Positions 27,309 to 36,285 of a DNA stretch of 64,000 nt are shown here, in pieces. Below the pieces are notes generated by a model, which saw only the letters and a list, made by a program, of their open reading frames with translations, did no database searches and was not told where the DNA came from. Origin of the DNA: Actinoplanes auranticolor. Its GTDB lineage: Bacteria > Actinomycetota > Actinomycetes > Mycobacteriales > Micromonosporaceae. The stretch is from NCBI RefSeq assembly GCF_018332655.1, contig NZ_BOQL01000005.1:1-64000 (forward strand), given 5' to 3'. Position 1 is the first letter of the stretch. Each line of letters begins with the position of its first letter. A program made the translations under genes and the position numbers.

Positions 27309-28265
27309 ATGGAGACCAGGGATTTCGGTCGGCTGGGCCGGGTCAGCGCGCTCACCCTGGGCGGCGGCGGCATCGCCGGCGTTTGGGGCGGAACCGACCG
27401 GGATGAGGCGGTCGCCACCGTCCACGCTGCCCTCGACGCGGGCATCACGATGCTGGACGTGGCGCCCAGCTACGGCGTCGACGCAGAGGCGGAACGGGCG
27501 GTGGGTGTGGCCCTGCGCTCGCGGCCCGCCCCCGACGTGCTGGTGACAACGAAGGTCCAGCTCCCCGACGACGAGGAACGTGACCTCGTCCGGCGGATCC
27601 GGGAGAGCCTGCGGGACAGCCTCGAACGGCTGGGCCGCGAGCACCTGGACCTGTTCCTGCTGCACACCTACCTCCGTCCGGCCGACGGATCGCCTGCCCC
27701 GGGAGCCTTGAGCTGGGCGGGCTACCGGGACGAAGTGGTGCCGGAGTTCGAGCGGCTGCGGGAGCAGGGCACGATCCGGGCCTGGGGCATCACCGGCATC
27801 GGGCATCCGCGCGGTGTGGTCGAGGCGCTGGCCGGGACCCCGCGGCCGGACGCCGCCCAGGTCGTGGTCAACGCCCTCGATCTCACCGGCGACATGTGGG
27901 CGTTCGGTCCCGACCTCGAGCCGGCGAACGGGGAGATCCACCGGCTCGCTGACGAGAACGGGGTGTCGGTCGTCGGTATCCGGGCGGTGGCCGCCGGCTC
28001 GCTGACGAACGCGCTGGACCGGGCCGTCGAGCCGGATCATCCAGCGGCCGTCGACTTCGCCCGGGCCGAGCCGTTCCGCAAGCTCGCGGCCGTGATGGGT
28101 GAGACCCCGGCCGCTCTGGCGCACCGGTACGCGCTGTCCGTCCCGGGCGTGGCCACCGTGGTCCTCGGCGTGAAGAACCGTGCCGAGCTGGCCGAGTGTG
28201 TCGAGGCCGAGGCGCGGGGGCCGCTCAGCGCGGACGAGCTGAAGGCGATTGCCGAGCTGCGCTGA
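27309..28265 (+). CDS. Aldo/keto reductase
   Basis: A 318-residue (alpha/beta)8 barrel NADPH-dependent oxidoreductase. It begins METRDFGRLGRVSALTLGGGGIAG. The conserved LDVAPSYG carries the aspartate and tyrosine of the catalytic tetrad at about residues 55-61. The lysine is in LVTTKVQLP and the histidine in DLFLLHTY. The natural substrate cannot be predicted. GGAG lies 7 bases before the ATG. It follows the SRPBCC gene and precedes a small reductase. Confidence 0.92.
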   Translation: METRDFGRLGRVSALTLGGGGIAGVWGGTDRDEAVATVHAALDAGITMLDVAPSYGVDAEAERAVGVALRSRPAPDVLVTTKVQLPDDEERDLVRRIRESLRDSLERLGREHLDLFLLHTYLRPADGSPAPGALSWAGYRDEVVPEFERLREQGTIRAWGITGIGHPRGVVEALAGTPRPDAAQVVVNALDLTGDMWAFGPDLEPANGEIHRLADENGVSVVGIRAVAAGSLTNALDRAVEPDHPAAVDFARAEPFRKLAAVMGETPAALAHRYALSVPGVATVVLGVKNRAELAECVEAEARGPLSADELKAIAELR

Positions 28266-28354
28266 GAGAAGTTCCGGAGAGCTTGTCGATTCGAGACAGC
28301 GGCGTTCGTAGCGGAAGTGAGAGGGCGACAACCGACCTCACCGAGGAGAACGCC

Positions 28355-28927
28355 ATGACTGCCACCTACACCTTCGACGTCTTCTCCAGCCTCGACGGCT
28401 TCGGCGCCGCCGGTGGCGACTGGACCGGCTACTGGGGTAAGCAGGGTCCCGATCTGCTCGACCGCCGTCTCGCCCTGTACGAGGAGAGGCAGCGGATGGT
28501 TTTCGGGGCCAACACGTACCGGATCTTCACGAGCCTGCTGGCCGGCAACACCGAGGAGACCGTGCGCGACCCCTGGGTCACCCGCATGCGGAACCTCCCG
28601 GCCACCGTCGTGTCGACCACCCTGGAGGCGCCCCTCGACTGGCCCGACGCGACCGTCGAGGCGGGTGACGCCGTCGACGTCGTCACCCGCCTCAAGGAGC
28701 AGTCCCAGGTCCCGTTGCGGTCGCACGGCAGCCTCTCGCTGAACCGGGCGCTGATGGCCGCCGGCCTCGTCGACCGGGTGCACGTGACGCTCTTCCCGGT
28801 CATCACCGGCCGGACCGGCATCAGCCCGATCTTCTCCGGGGCCGAGGACTTCGACCTCGAGGTGCTGGAGAGCCGTACGCTCGACGGCCGCGTCCAGGAG
28901 CTCATCTACCGCCCCACGCTGCACTGA
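28355..28927 (+). CDS. Dihydrofolate reductase-like (RibD C-terminal domain) protein
   Basis: A 190-residue protein of the DHFR/RibD C-terminal superfamily. It has the N-terminal YTFDVFSSLDGFGA, the central VFGANTYRIF and the C-terminal GRVQELIYR strand. These stand-alone proteins are putative NADPH reductases. They are not the essential FolA, which has a different active site. GAGGAG at 28343-28348 sets the start at ATG 28355. It is 89 bp from the aldo/keto reductase. Confidence 0.87.
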   Translation: MTATYTFDVFSSLDGFGAAGGDWTGYWGKQGPDLLDRRLALYEERQRMVFGANTYRIFTSLLAGNTEETVRDPWVTRMRNLPATVVSTTLEAPLDWPDATVEAGDAVDVVTRLKEQSQVPLRSHGSLSLNRALMAAGLVDRVHVTLFPVITGRTGISPIFSGAEDFDLEVLESRTLDGRVQELIYRPTLH

Positions 28928-29027
28928 TGCCGTCCTCCCTACGGGTGTAAAAGATCGACAGCCGCCTACCCCCGCTCACACACTGAACAAGAAGACAATT
29001 CAGGAGGTAGACCTCGGGAGGTACACC

Positions 29028-29351
29028 ATGCCCAGGTTTCACAACGAGGAGGAGCGGGTCGCCTGGACGCTGGCCGAGTCGCTGGCCGACAAGGCTCGGA
29101 CGATGATGCGGCAGGCCGAGGCGGCGCTCGAGACCTGGCGGATCGGTAAGGAGCTCAACCGCATCCGCTGTGCGCGTCGCGGGATCAGTGCCTCCGACGC
29201 CGAGATCCGCTGGTCCGAGACGGCCAACGCCAAGAATGCGCTGACCGACAACAGTTTCCACGTCTCGCTCGCGACGATGTACTTCGGTGCCGCCGCGGCG
29301 TACTACTCCCGGGCCCAGTATCTCCGCAGCCACGGCGAGGCCCACGTATGA
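29028..29351 (+). CDS. Hypothetical helical protein
   Basis: A 107-residue protein, mostly amphipathic helices, starting PRFHNEEERVAWTLAESLADKA and ending FGAAAAYYSRAQYL. It has no signal peptide or membrane segment. GGGAGG lies 8 bases before the ATG. A 20-base duplication covers its stop codon (29334-29353 and 29362-29381). A terminator hairpin follows. The function is unknown. Confidence 0.7.
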   Translation: MPRFHNEEERVAWTLAESLADKARTMMRQAEAALETWRIGKELNRIRCARRGISASDAEIRWSETANAKNALTDNSFHVSLATMYFGAAAAYYSRAQYLRSHGEAHV

Positions 29352-29385
29352 GAGCAGTCAGGGCGAGGCCCACGGATGAGAAAAG

Positions 29386-29407
29386 CGCCGCCCCGACCGG
29401 GGCGGCG
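29386..29407 (+). terminator. Hairpin terminator
   Basis: CGCCGCCCC and GGGGCGGCG pair perfectly around the 4-base loop gacc, 34 bases after the stop of the preceding plus-strand gene. Confidence 0.65.
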
Positions 29408-29435
29408 GTCGGAGCGGCGCTCTCGCAGGCCTGAG

Positions 29436-29472
29436 GGACCCGGCGCTCGCACGGGGGACGAGCGCCGGGTCC
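29436..29472 (-). terminator. 14-bp hairpin terminator
   Basis: GGACCCGGCGCTCG pairs perfectly with CGAGCGCCGGGTCC around a 9-base loop. It lies downstream of the small minus-strand gene ending at 29546 and probably ends that transcript. Confidence 0.65.
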
Positions 29473-29545
29473 GCCAGGGGCCTGAGTCGAGTGTGCGGCG
29501 GGTTTCTGGGAAACCGCTGTGCCGCACCGCCAAATGAGCTGGGAG

Positions 29546-29722
29546 TCAGTCGTCGGCCGGCGGCGGCTTCGGCGGCTCCGCCGGGGCACTGGCGCCCGGC
29601 CCCTGCGCGGCGGCTTCGTCCTGGCTCGTTCCCGGACCGGCGAGCGCGAGCCCGAGCACCGCGCCCGCGCCGATCAGCCCGAGTCCGGCCAGGGAGACCT
29701 TGCGTCGTTCCGGCTCGTTCAC
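29546..29722 (-). CDS. Small single-pass membrane or secreted protein
   Basis: A 58-residue protein with a basic start (NEPERRKVSL), one hydrophobic helix at residues 9-29 (SLAGLGLIGAGAVLGLALA) and a proline/alanine-rich acidic tail. GTG 29722 follows GGAGGTG at good spacing, the main support that it is real. It is divergent from the CYTH-CHAD gene with 88 bp between them. The function is unknown. Confidence 0.6.
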   Translation of the reverse strand: MNEPERRKVSLAGLGLIGAGAVLGLALAGPGTSQDEAAAQGPGASAPAEPPKPPPADD

Positions 29723-29810
29723 GGCACCTCCAAGGGAAAGACCGGCCTCCCATGCTGCCGTGTTCGGCTGTGAGATAGCTGAGCCGCCTCCCGGCGGGCA
29801 TATTGGTGGC

Positions 29811-31235
29811 ATGGAGACGGCCACCGAGAACGAACGCAAGTACGACGTCCCCGCCGGTTTCTCGTTGCCGCCGCTCATCGGTGCGGGCGGCGTGCGCGAG
29901 CTCGGGGAGCCCGAGACCCACGAGCTGGACGCGACGTACTTCGACACCGAGGATCTGCGGCTCGCGCGGAACAAGCGGACCCTGCGCCGGCGGACCGGTG
30001 GCGGGGACGCGGGGTGGCATCTCAAGACGCCGGCCGGCGCGTCGAGCCGGACCGAGCACCGGCTGCCGCTGACTGACGGCGACGACGTGCCCGGCGAGCT
30101 GGTCGCGGAGGTCCGCACCATCGTCCGGACCCGGCCGCTGCGCCCGGTGGCGCGACTGCGCACGCACCGGGTGGAGACGCCGCTGCGCGACGAGCAGGGC
30201 CGTACCCTCGCGCTGGTCGCCCAGGACCGGGTCGCCGCCGAGACCGGCGGCACCGAGCAGCACTGGCAGGAGCTCGAGGTCGAGCTGGTCGACGGCGGCC
30301 CCGAGGTGCTCGACGCCGTCGAGGGCCTGCTGCGGGCGGCCGGCGCCACCCCCGCCGCCGGGCCGTCGAAGCTGGCCCGGGCGCTCGGTGACCGGCTCGC
30401 CGCGCCGCGGCGCCGGCGCCGCAAGGTCAACCCCGTGATCCGGTACGCCCGGGAGCAGCGCGAGGCCGTCGAGGAGCAGGACCAGGGGGTACGCGCCGGC
30501 GACGCCGAAGCCGTGCACAAGATGCGGGTGGCGACCCGGCGCCTGCGCAGCACCCTGAAGACGTTCAAGGCCTCGTTCGACCCGCAGCCGGCCGCCGGGC
30601 TCAACGGCGACCTCAAGTGGCTGGCCGACCGCCTCGGCGACGTACGGGACGGTCAGGTCCTCGAGGGCAAACTGCTCGCCGACACGTCCGGGTTTCCGGA
30701 GGTGTCCGAGGGCATCCGCGCTCATCTCGACGCCCAGGTCGAGCGGGGCCGCGTGGCGCTGACCGAGGCGCTGGACAGCGACCGCTACCTGGCCATGCTC
30801 GACGCGATGGACGCGCTCGTCGACGACCCGGAGCCGGACGACGCGGGCGCGCTGCGCCGGGCCCGCAAAGCGCTGCTCAAGGCCGACCAGCTGCTGGACC
30901 AGGCGATGGCCGACGGCGTGGACGCCGAGTTGCACGAGGCCCGCAAGGCCTACAAGCGCGCCCGGTACGCGGTGGAGGTCTTCGCCCCCAGCGCCGGCAA
31001 GCCGGGTAAACGCTTGGTGAAGACCCTGACCGAGCTGCAGGACGTGCTCGGCGCGCACCAGGATTCGGTGGTCGCGCAGGAAGTGCTGCGTGAGGTGGCC
31101 CGGACCGCGCCGGACGCGTTCGGCTACGGCGTGCTGTGGGCGCGTCAGGAGCAGGTCGGTGTGCAGACCCGGGACGAGTTGCCACCGGTCGTCGAGGCGT
31201 CCCGGGTGAAGCGGTTGCGGAGCTGGCTCGGCTGA
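29811..31235 (+). CDS. CYTH and CHAD domain-containing protein
   Basis: A 474-residue two-domain protein. Residues 1-200 form a CYTH triphosphate tunnel domain (ENERKYDVP near the start, then ATYFDTEDLRLA and TLRRRTGG). Residues 210-474 form a CHAD domain with conserved histidines (EAVHKMRVATRRLRSTLK, ELHEARKAYKRARYAVE, DVLGAHQDSVVA). CHAD domains bind polyphosphate and CYTH domains hydrolyse or bind triphosphates. A PPK2 gene follows 57 bp downstream, so a role in polyphosphate metabolism is inferred. Confidence 0.93.
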   Translation: METATENERKYDVPAGFSLPPLIGAGGVRELGEPETHELDATYFDTEDLRLARNKRTLRRRTGGGDAGWHLKTPAGASSRTEHRLPLTDGDDVPGELVAEVRTIVRTRPLRPVARLRTHRVETPLRDEQGRTLALVAQDRVAAETGGTEQHWQELEVELVDGGPEVLDAVEGLLRAAGATPAAGPSKLARALGDRLAAPRRRRRKVNPVIRYAREQREAVEEQDQGVRAGDAEAVHKMRVATRRLRSTLKTFKASFDPQPAAGLNGDLKWLADRLGDVRDGQVLEGKLLADTSGFPEVSEGIRAHLDAQVERGRVALTEALDSDRYLAMLDAMDALVDDPEPDDAGALRRARKALLKADQLLDQAMADGVDAELHEARKAYKRARYAVEVFAPSAGKPGKRLVKTLTELQDVLGAHQDSVVAQEVLREVARTAPDAFGYGVLWARQEQVGVQTRDELPPVVEASRVKRLRSWLG

Positions 31236-31292
31236 GCGTTAACCTGCCGTCCACCTTCCCGTTACGGTCCGCCAGTTGTCAGGTCGGCCCCG

Positions 31293-32306
31293 GTGGGTAA
31301 GAACCCTGTCATGCAGGCGGATCAGGACCACGAGCAGGAGCAGGGCGACAACGGCGGCCACGAGGATCGCCAGTTCGACGACGAGCTCACCACCGACCCG
31401 TACACGGGTCCGATCACCGAGCTGGGCGGTTACCGGGTCGCCGACGACGATGACGACGACCCGGTGCTCCTCAACGCCGACGGCAGCCCCGTGGACACCT
31501 GGCGCGAGGACTACCCGTACGACACCCGGATGGCGCGGGCCGAATACGACCATGACAAACGCCTGCTGCAGATCGAGCTGCTCAAGCTGCAGAACTGGTG
31601 CAAGCGGACCGGCGAGCGGATGGTCATCCTCTTCGAGGGCCGCGACGCCGCCGGCAAGGGCGGCACGATCAAGCGCTTCATGGAGCACCTGAACCCGCGG
31701 GGCGCCTCGGTGGTCGCGCTGGAGAAGCCGAACGAGCGCGAGAGCAACCAGTGGTACTTCCAGCGCTACATCAAGCACCTGCCCGCGGCCGGGGAGATCG
31801 TGCTCTTCGACCGTTCCTGGTACAACCGGGCCGGGGTCGAGCGGGTCATGGGCTTCTGCACCCGCGCCGAGTATCTCGAGTTCATGCGGCAGGCCCCGGA
31901 CCTGGAACGGATGCTGGTCCGCTCGCAGATCAACCTGATCAAGTTCTGGTTCTCGGTGTCGCAGGGTGAGCAGCGCACCCGGTTCGCGATCCGGCAGGTG
32001 GACCCGGTACGCCAGTGGAAGCTCTCGAAGATGGACCTCGAGTCGCTGGACAAGTGGGGCGAGTACACCGAGGCCAAGGAGGCGATGTTCTTCTACACGG
32101 ACACCGCCGACGCCCCGTGGACCGTGGTCAAGAGCAACGACAAGAAGCGGGCGCGGCTGGAGGCCATCCGCTTCGTGCTGAACCGCTTCGACTACGACAA
32201 CAAGGACACCACCATCGTCGGCACCCCGGACCGGCAGATCGTCGGTCCCGCCTCCCAGTTCGTCGAGGGCACCGAGGAGTCGCCGCAGGTATTCCCGCGA
32301 CTCTAG
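31293..32306 (+). CDS. ppk2: Polyphosphate kinase 2 family protein
   Basis: Transfers phosphate between polyphosphate and nucleotides, usually phosphorylating GDP or ADP. The 337-residue protein has an acidic N-terminal extension of about 75 residues before the P-loop kinase core. The Walker A motif is GRDAAGKGGTIKRF. FDRSWYNRAGVERVMGFC is the Walker B and lid region. The single core domain places it in class I PPK2. GTG 31293 or ATG 31311 could be the start, because no strong ribosome site is present. It follows the CYTH-CHAD gene. Confidence 0.92.
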   Translation: MGKNPVMQADQDHEQEQGDNGGHEDRQFDDELTTDPYTGPITELGGYRVADDDDDDPVLLNADGSPVDTWREDYPYDTRMARAEYDHDKRLLQIELLKLQNWCKRTGERMVILFEGRDAAGKGGTIKRFMEHLNPRGASVVALEKPNERESNQWYFQRYIKHLPAAGEIVLFDRSWYNRAGVERVMGFCTRAEYLEFMRQAPDLERMLVRSQINLIKFWFSVSQGEQRTRFAIRQVDPVRQWKLSKMDLESLDKWGEYTEAKEAMFFYTDTADAPWTVVKSNDKKRARLEAIRFVLNRFDYDNKDTTIVGTPDRQIVGPASQFVEGTEESPQVFPRL

Positions 32307-32381
32307 TGACCTTAAAAGCGTTGTCGACGGGGCCGCGGGATGGTTAACGTGGCCGTACACGTGAGAGGAGGTGGTCCGAAG

Positions 32382-32420
32382 TTGTATAGCAACGGGACTC
32401 GTGAGGTGGCTGTCCGCTAG
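32382..32420 (+). CDS. Possible 12-residue leader peptide upstream of rnz
   Basis: A very strong ribosome binding site, GAGGAGGTGG at 32365-32374, stands 7 bases before TTG 32382. This opens a short frame encoding (M)YSNGTREVAVR and a stop. No longer gene uses this ribosome site. The frame lies in the 297-bp gap between ppk2 and rnz and is followed by a long GC hairpin. It could be a leader peptide or a tiny protein, but coding is unproven. Confidence 0.35.
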   Translation: MYSNGTREVAVR

Positions 32421-32493
32421 CCGCTGTCCTTGACAGCTTCGTTTGAACGTCGAGACCGTGTGGCAGCGGTGCGGCGAATACCAGGCAGCCACC

Positions 32494-32558
32494 CGACCCC
32501 CGGGGATCCGGCCCAGTCCGACCGGACCACGCTTCGGCGCGGAAGTCCCCGGGGGTCG
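32494..32558 (+). promoter_or_regulatory. Long perfect-stem hairpin in the rnz leader
   Basis: CGACCCCCGGGGA (32494-32506) pairs perfectly over 13 bp with TCCCCGGGGGTCG (32546-32558), enclosing a 39-base loop that can fold further. It ends 45 bases before the rnz ATG. It may be an attenuator for rnz or the terminator of a small upstream transcript. Confidence 0.5.
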
Positions 32559-32603
32559 CTTCATGTGCGGATCCGTCCGCCCGGCCCGTGTCCGAAGGTG
32601 ACC

Positions 32604-33533
32604 ATGCGCCAGCTGACCGTGCTCGGCACCGCGAGCCAGGTGCCCACCCGGCACCGCAATCACAACGGCTACCTGCTGCGCTGGGACGACGAGGTCATGC
32701 TCTTCGACCCGGGCGAGGGCACCCAGCGCCAGATGCTCCTGGCCGGGCTCGCCGTCACCCCGCTGCGCCGGATCTGCGTCACCCACTTCCACGGCGACCA
32801 CGCGCTCGGCCTGCCCGGGATCATCCAGCGCATCTCGCTCGACAAGGTTCCGCACCCGGTCGAGGTGCACTACCCGGCCGGCGGCCAGGAGTTCTTCGAC
32901 CGGCTCCGGCACGCCACCAGCTTCTACGACGTCGCCGACCTCCAGCCCGTACCCGTGTCGGACGGTTTCCGGGTGGAGACCTCGGCCGGCGCACTCACCG
33001 CGCTGCCGTTGCGGCACTCGATCGAGACCTACGGCTACCGCCTGGCCGAGCCCGACAGCCACCGGATGGTGCCGTCGCTGCTGGCCGCGCACGGCATCGC
33101 CGGGCCGGCGATCGGCGAGCTGCAGCGCACCGGCCGCCTCGGCCGGGTGACGCTCGAGCAGGTCAGCGCGCCCCGGCCCGGGCAGCGCTTCGCCTTCGTG
33201 ATGGACACCGGCCTGTGCGACAACGTCTTCCACCTCGCCGAGGGCGCGGACCTGCTGGTCATCGAGTCGACCTTCCTGGCCGAGGATGCCGCGATGGCCG
33301 CGCAGGTCGGCCACCTGACCGCGGGCCAGGCCGCGTCGGTGGCCCGGCAGTCGGGGGTACGCACGCTGGTGCTCACCCACTTCTCCCAGCGGTACGCGGA
33401 CAGCACCCGGTTCCTGGACGAGGCCCGCGTGGAGTTCAACGGCGATATCGTGCTCGCCGAGGATCTGCTGCGGGTCCCGGTGCCGCCCCGGCTAGGTTCG
33501 TCCGATGAGCGTGCATCTGCGTCCCGTCGCTGA
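32604..33533 (+). CDS. rnz: Ribonuclease Z (tRNase Z)
   Basis: Metallo-beta-lactamase-fold endonuclease that trims the 3' ends of tRNA precursors. The 309-residue protein has the zinc motif [12 protein letters not shown] at about residue 59, [11 protein letters not shown] upstream, and the C-terminal histidine in [13 protein letters not shown] 32604 follows GAAGGTG. The frame extends upstream without homology. The gene overlaps the following GNAT gene by 29 bases. Confidence 0.94.
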   Translation: MRQLTVLGTASQVPTRHRNHNGYLLRWDDEVMLFDPGEGTQRQMLLAGLAVTPLRRICVTHFHGDHALGLPGIIQRISLDKVPHPVEVHYPAGGQEFFDRLRHATSFYDVADLQPVPVSDGFRVETSAGALTALPLRHSIETYGYRLAEPDSHRMVPSLLAAHGIAGPAIGELQRTGRLGRVTLEQVSAPRPGQRFAFVMDTGLCDNVFHLAEGADLLVIESTFLAEDAAMAAQVGHLTAGQAASVARQSGVRTLVLTHFSQRYADSTRFLDEARVEFNGDIVLAEDLLRVPVPPRLGSSDERASASRR

Positions 33534-34032
33534 CGACGACCTCCGGGCGGTCGGCGCCCTGCACTTCCACTCCCGGGCCACCGCCTACGCGGAGATCCTC
33601 TCCCCGGAAGCGCTGGCCTACGGCTCGCCGGAGGCGCTGGGCGAGTGGTGGGCGGAGCGCTGGAAGTGGGAACGCGACACGCACCGGCTGACGGTCGCCG
33701 TCGCCGGCGGGACCCTCGCGGGCTTCAGCTACCTGGGACCGAGCGAACAGGACGGCGTCGCGGAGCTGTACGCGATCCACGCCGAACCGGCATACGTGGG
33801 CACCGGGGTGGGGCGGGCGCTGATGGCCGACGCACTGCCCGCGCTGGGCCGGCTGGGAAGCCGGGCCGTGCTCTGGGTGCTGGAGGCGAACAAGCAGGCC
33901 CGGCGCTTCTACGAGCGCGGCGGCTGGGTCCCGGACGGCACGACGCGCACCGAGGCGATCGGCGGGGAGCCGGTGGCCCAGGTGCGCTACGGGCGGCCAG
34001 TGGAGGGCGGGCGGGAGCGCGTGACCGAGTGA
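33505..34032 (+). CDS. GNAT family N-acetyltransferase
   Basis: A 175-residue GCN5-related acetyltransferase. The acetyl-CoA motif is [17 protein letters not shown] at about residues 97-113, followed by [20 protein letters not shown], the typical C-terminal GNAT signature. The acceptor is unknown. It overlaps the end of rnz by 29 bases, so it is probably translated from the same mRNA. Confidence 0.9.
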   Translation: MSVHLRPVADDDLRAVGALHFHSRATAYAEILSPEALAYGSPEALGEWWAERWKWERDTHRLTVAVAGGTLAGFSYLGPSEQDGVAELYAIHAEPAYVGTGVGRALMADALPALGRLGSRAVLWVLEANKQARRFYERGGWVPDGTTRTEAIGGEPVAQVRYGRPVEGGRERVTE

Positions 34033-34288
34033 ATGCGGGGGAACCTGTGGTCACGCACTCCCGCCAACCGCGCCCGCCCGAACCGCCGTTGACGCCTGGC
34101 CGGAGGCGCCGACCGGCGGAGGCGTGCCGGTCTGAGCGGTTGGGCGGGTCCGGGTGCGGGACACCGGCGTGCTGGCGGGGCACGAGGGTGTCACCGCGGT
34201 GCGACGTCGTCCGGGCCGATGCAGGTCGGTTCTTGCCGGGGGACGGTCAAGGTCCCCGGATGACGTCGAGTGTCCGGCGGGGGGTCGT

Positions 34289-34654
34289 TCAGTCGAAATA
34301 GCCTCTGTTCAGTTCGTCGAATTTCGGCGTCTCACGCCGGACCATGTTGCCGTCCAGCCCGGTCCGGACGCCGGGCATCGCGCGCACGCTGTTGAGGTCG
34401 TGCCGCAGCGTCCAGGCTTCCCGCCACGGCCGGCGGGAGGCGATGTCGGCGCGTTCACCGAGCCTGCGGGGGGCACAGGGCCAGCGCCAGCCGCACCAGA
34501 CACAGTTGCCGTCATGGCCGGCCTCGGCGTGCCTCCGCAGCATCTGCTGGGCGTCCTGCCAGAGCAGGCGGTCCACGATGTCGGCCGGTACAGCCTCGTC
34601 GACGATGACCATCCCCACCCTCCGTCCGGCTCGTTCAGCTCCTTCGTCACTCAT
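34289..34654 (-). CDS. Hypothetical protein with CxxC motif
   Basis: A 121-residue soluble protein. A paired-cysteine segment (NCVWCGWRWPC) near residue 60 could bind zinc. The remainder is charged and helical (DIVDRLLWQDAQQMLRRHAEAG). ATG 34654 is taken as start, with ATG 34675 as an alternative. It is divergent from the trypsin-like protease. The 256 bp between it and the GNAT gene contain a GC hairpin (about 34236-34259) but no gene. Confidence 0.62.
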   Translation of the reverse strand: MSDEGAERAGRRVGMVIVDEAVPADIVDRLLWQDAQQMLRRHAEAGHDGNCVWCGWRWPCAPRRLGERADIASRRPWREAWTLRHDLNSVRAMPGVRTGLDGNMVRRETPKFDELNRGYFD

Positions 34655-34711
34655 ACAACCCCCGGCAACCACCATCCGGTCGGACTTTCTGTGCGACCTT
34701 CGCGACTATCC

Positions 34712-35728
34712 GTGACTGACTTGTTCGCCGTGGGCGGACGTGACACCGGCATCGATGGCTCCCGGCCCGGCGTTCCGGACTTCATGGATACCGAACACAC
34801 GGGGGTCGAAACGGGCGCGCTCGATGCCTACAGCCGTGTCGTGACCGGCGTCGCCGCCCAGCTGCTGCCGTCCGTCGCGGCGCTGTCCGTCCGTACCCCG
34901 CGCGGGGCCGGCGCCGGCTCGGCGGTCACCTTCACCGACGACGGATTCCTGCTCACCAACGCCCACGTGGTCGCCGGCGCGAGCGGCGGCACAGCCGCCT
35001 TCGCCGACGGCAGCGAGTCCAGGTTCGACGTGGTCGGCGCCGACGCCCTGTCCGACCTGGCCGTGGTCCGCGTGCACAACCCGGGCGCCCCGGCGGCCCC
35101 GCTCGGCGACGCCGACCGGCTGCGGATCGGCCAGCTCGTCGTGGCGGTCGGCAACCCGATGGGCCTGGCCGGCTCGGTCACCGCCGGCGTGGTGTCCGGA
35201 CTGGGACGGTCGCTGCCCGCCCGCGACGGCCGCCGCGTCCGCATCATCGACAACGTCATCCAGACCGACGCGGCCCTCAACCCGGGCAACTCCGGCGGAG
35301 CCCTGGCCGACTCCACCGGCACGGTGGTCGGCGTCAACACGGCCGTCGCGGGCTACGGCCTGGGCCTGGCCGTCCCGATCAACAAGACCACCCGCCAGAT
35401 CATCGGGGAACTGGTGACCACGGGCCGGGTCCGCCGCGCCTGGCTCGGCGTCGCGGGCGTACCGGTGCCGCTGCCGCCGCCGATCGCCGAACGCCTGGGC
35501 CAGAAGCTCGGCCTGCGCGTGGTCGAGGTGGTGCCGGGCAGCCCGGCCGGCACGGCGGGCATCTACCTCGGCGACATCCTGGTCACGGCGGGCGGGGAGC
35601 CGATGCAGACGGTCCAGGCCCTGCAACGCCTGATGCTGGGCCCGGCGATCGGCAAGAACCTGCCGATCACGGTGCTGCGCAAGAACGCCTTCGTGGACGT
35701 GGTCACGATCCCCGCCGAACTCTCCTGA
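34712..35728 (+). CDS. S1C-family trypsin-like serine protease with PDZ domain
   Basis: A 338-residue HtrA/DegP-like protease. The catalytic triad is visible: histidine in LLTNAHVVAGA, aspartate in ALSDLAVVRV and serine in NPGNSGGALAD. A C-terminal PDZ domain (VVEVVPGSPAGTAGIYLGDILV) follows. There is no clear signal peptide or membrane anchor, so it may be cytoplasmic. GTG 34712 is the assumed start and ATG 34784 is possible. No ribosome site supports either. Confidence 0.9.
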   Translation: MTDLFAVGGRDTGIDGSRPGVPDFMDTEHTGVETGALDAYSRVVTGVAAQLLPSVAALSVRTPRGAGAGSAVTFTDDGFLLTNAHVVAGASGGTAAFADGSESRFDVVGADALSDLAVVRVHNPGAPAAPLGDADRLRIGQLVVAVGNPMGLAGSVTAGVVSGLGRSLPARDGRRVRIIDNVIQTDAALNPGNSGGALADSTGTVVGVNTAVAGYGLGLAVPINKTTRQIIGELVTTGRVRRAWLGVAGVPVPLPPPIAERLGQKLGLRVVEVVPGSPAGTAGIYLGDILVTAGGEPMQTVQALQRLMLGPAIGKNLPITVLRKNAFVDVVTIPAELS

Positions 35729-35734
35729 CGCCGC

Positions 35735-36196
35735 TCAGGTGTCGTAGCAGCCGTCCCAGGGCGGGTTGAAGCCCAGGTCGTCGGGGAGGAACTCCGCATG
35801 GTCCTCCCCGTCGTACTCCTCGGACTCGTCGACGAGCCCGAAGACGTGCCCGTCGGCCTCCACCTGGAACAGCTTGACGGCGATGTCGCCGTAAGCGCGC
35901 CCGGGCAAAGCGTCGAGCAGCCCCGTCAGGTGCGCCTCGGCTCTGTCGATCGAGGCGCGCTCCTCCTCGCTGGTGCCGGCGAACCAGATCTCCGATCCGG
36001 TGTGCCCGCCGGCGGCATCGAAGCGGTGCAGCACGGCATACCACCGCTTGCCACGGAACCAGTCGGGCTCCGCCCCGCTGCCGGCCTCGAGGGTGGCCGT
36101 GACGGAACCGAAGAACTGCCCGCCGTCGAAGCGGCCGATGGTGCTCGTGCGGTAATCGGGTTCGTACGCGATCGGCACGCGATCGGGAATCGCCAT
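35735..36196 (-). CDS. Hypothetical protein, HycA-annotated family
   Basis: A 153-residue acidic protein beginning AIPDRVPIAYEPDYRTSTIGR, with WYAVLHRFDAAGGHTGSEIWFAG in the middle. Relatives in actinomycetes are often labelled formate hydrogenlyase regulatory protein HycA, a name that carries little evidence. Its gene converges on the protease with 6 bases between stops. It marks the edge of the second degraded region. Confidence 0.72.
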   Translation of the reverse strand: MAIPDRVPIAYEPDYRTSTIGRFDGGQFFGSVTATLEAGSGAEPDWFRGKRWYAVLHRFDAAGGHTGSEIWFAGTSEEERASIDRAEAHLTGLLDALPGRAYGDIAVKLFQVEADGHVFGLVDESEEYDGEDHAEFLPDDLGFNPPWDGCYDT

Positions 36197-36285
36197 GCCG
36201 GGAACCCTAAGGGCCGGGTACGACAAGACCCGCTCGCCGGCCTTTCACCTCGACCACGGGGGCCGGATCATCATTTCCGCGGAGA

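Noticed and set aside
26709..28331. A 540-codon minus-strand frame opposite the SRPBCC and aldo/keto reductase genes
   Set aside because: The plus-strand products are recognisable families with ribosome sites. The minus frame has no motif.
35735..36196. Formate hydrogenlyase regulator HycA as a functional name
   Set aside because: The family label exists, but no formate hydrogenlyase genes are nearby and no evidence supports the role, so it is kept as hypothetical.
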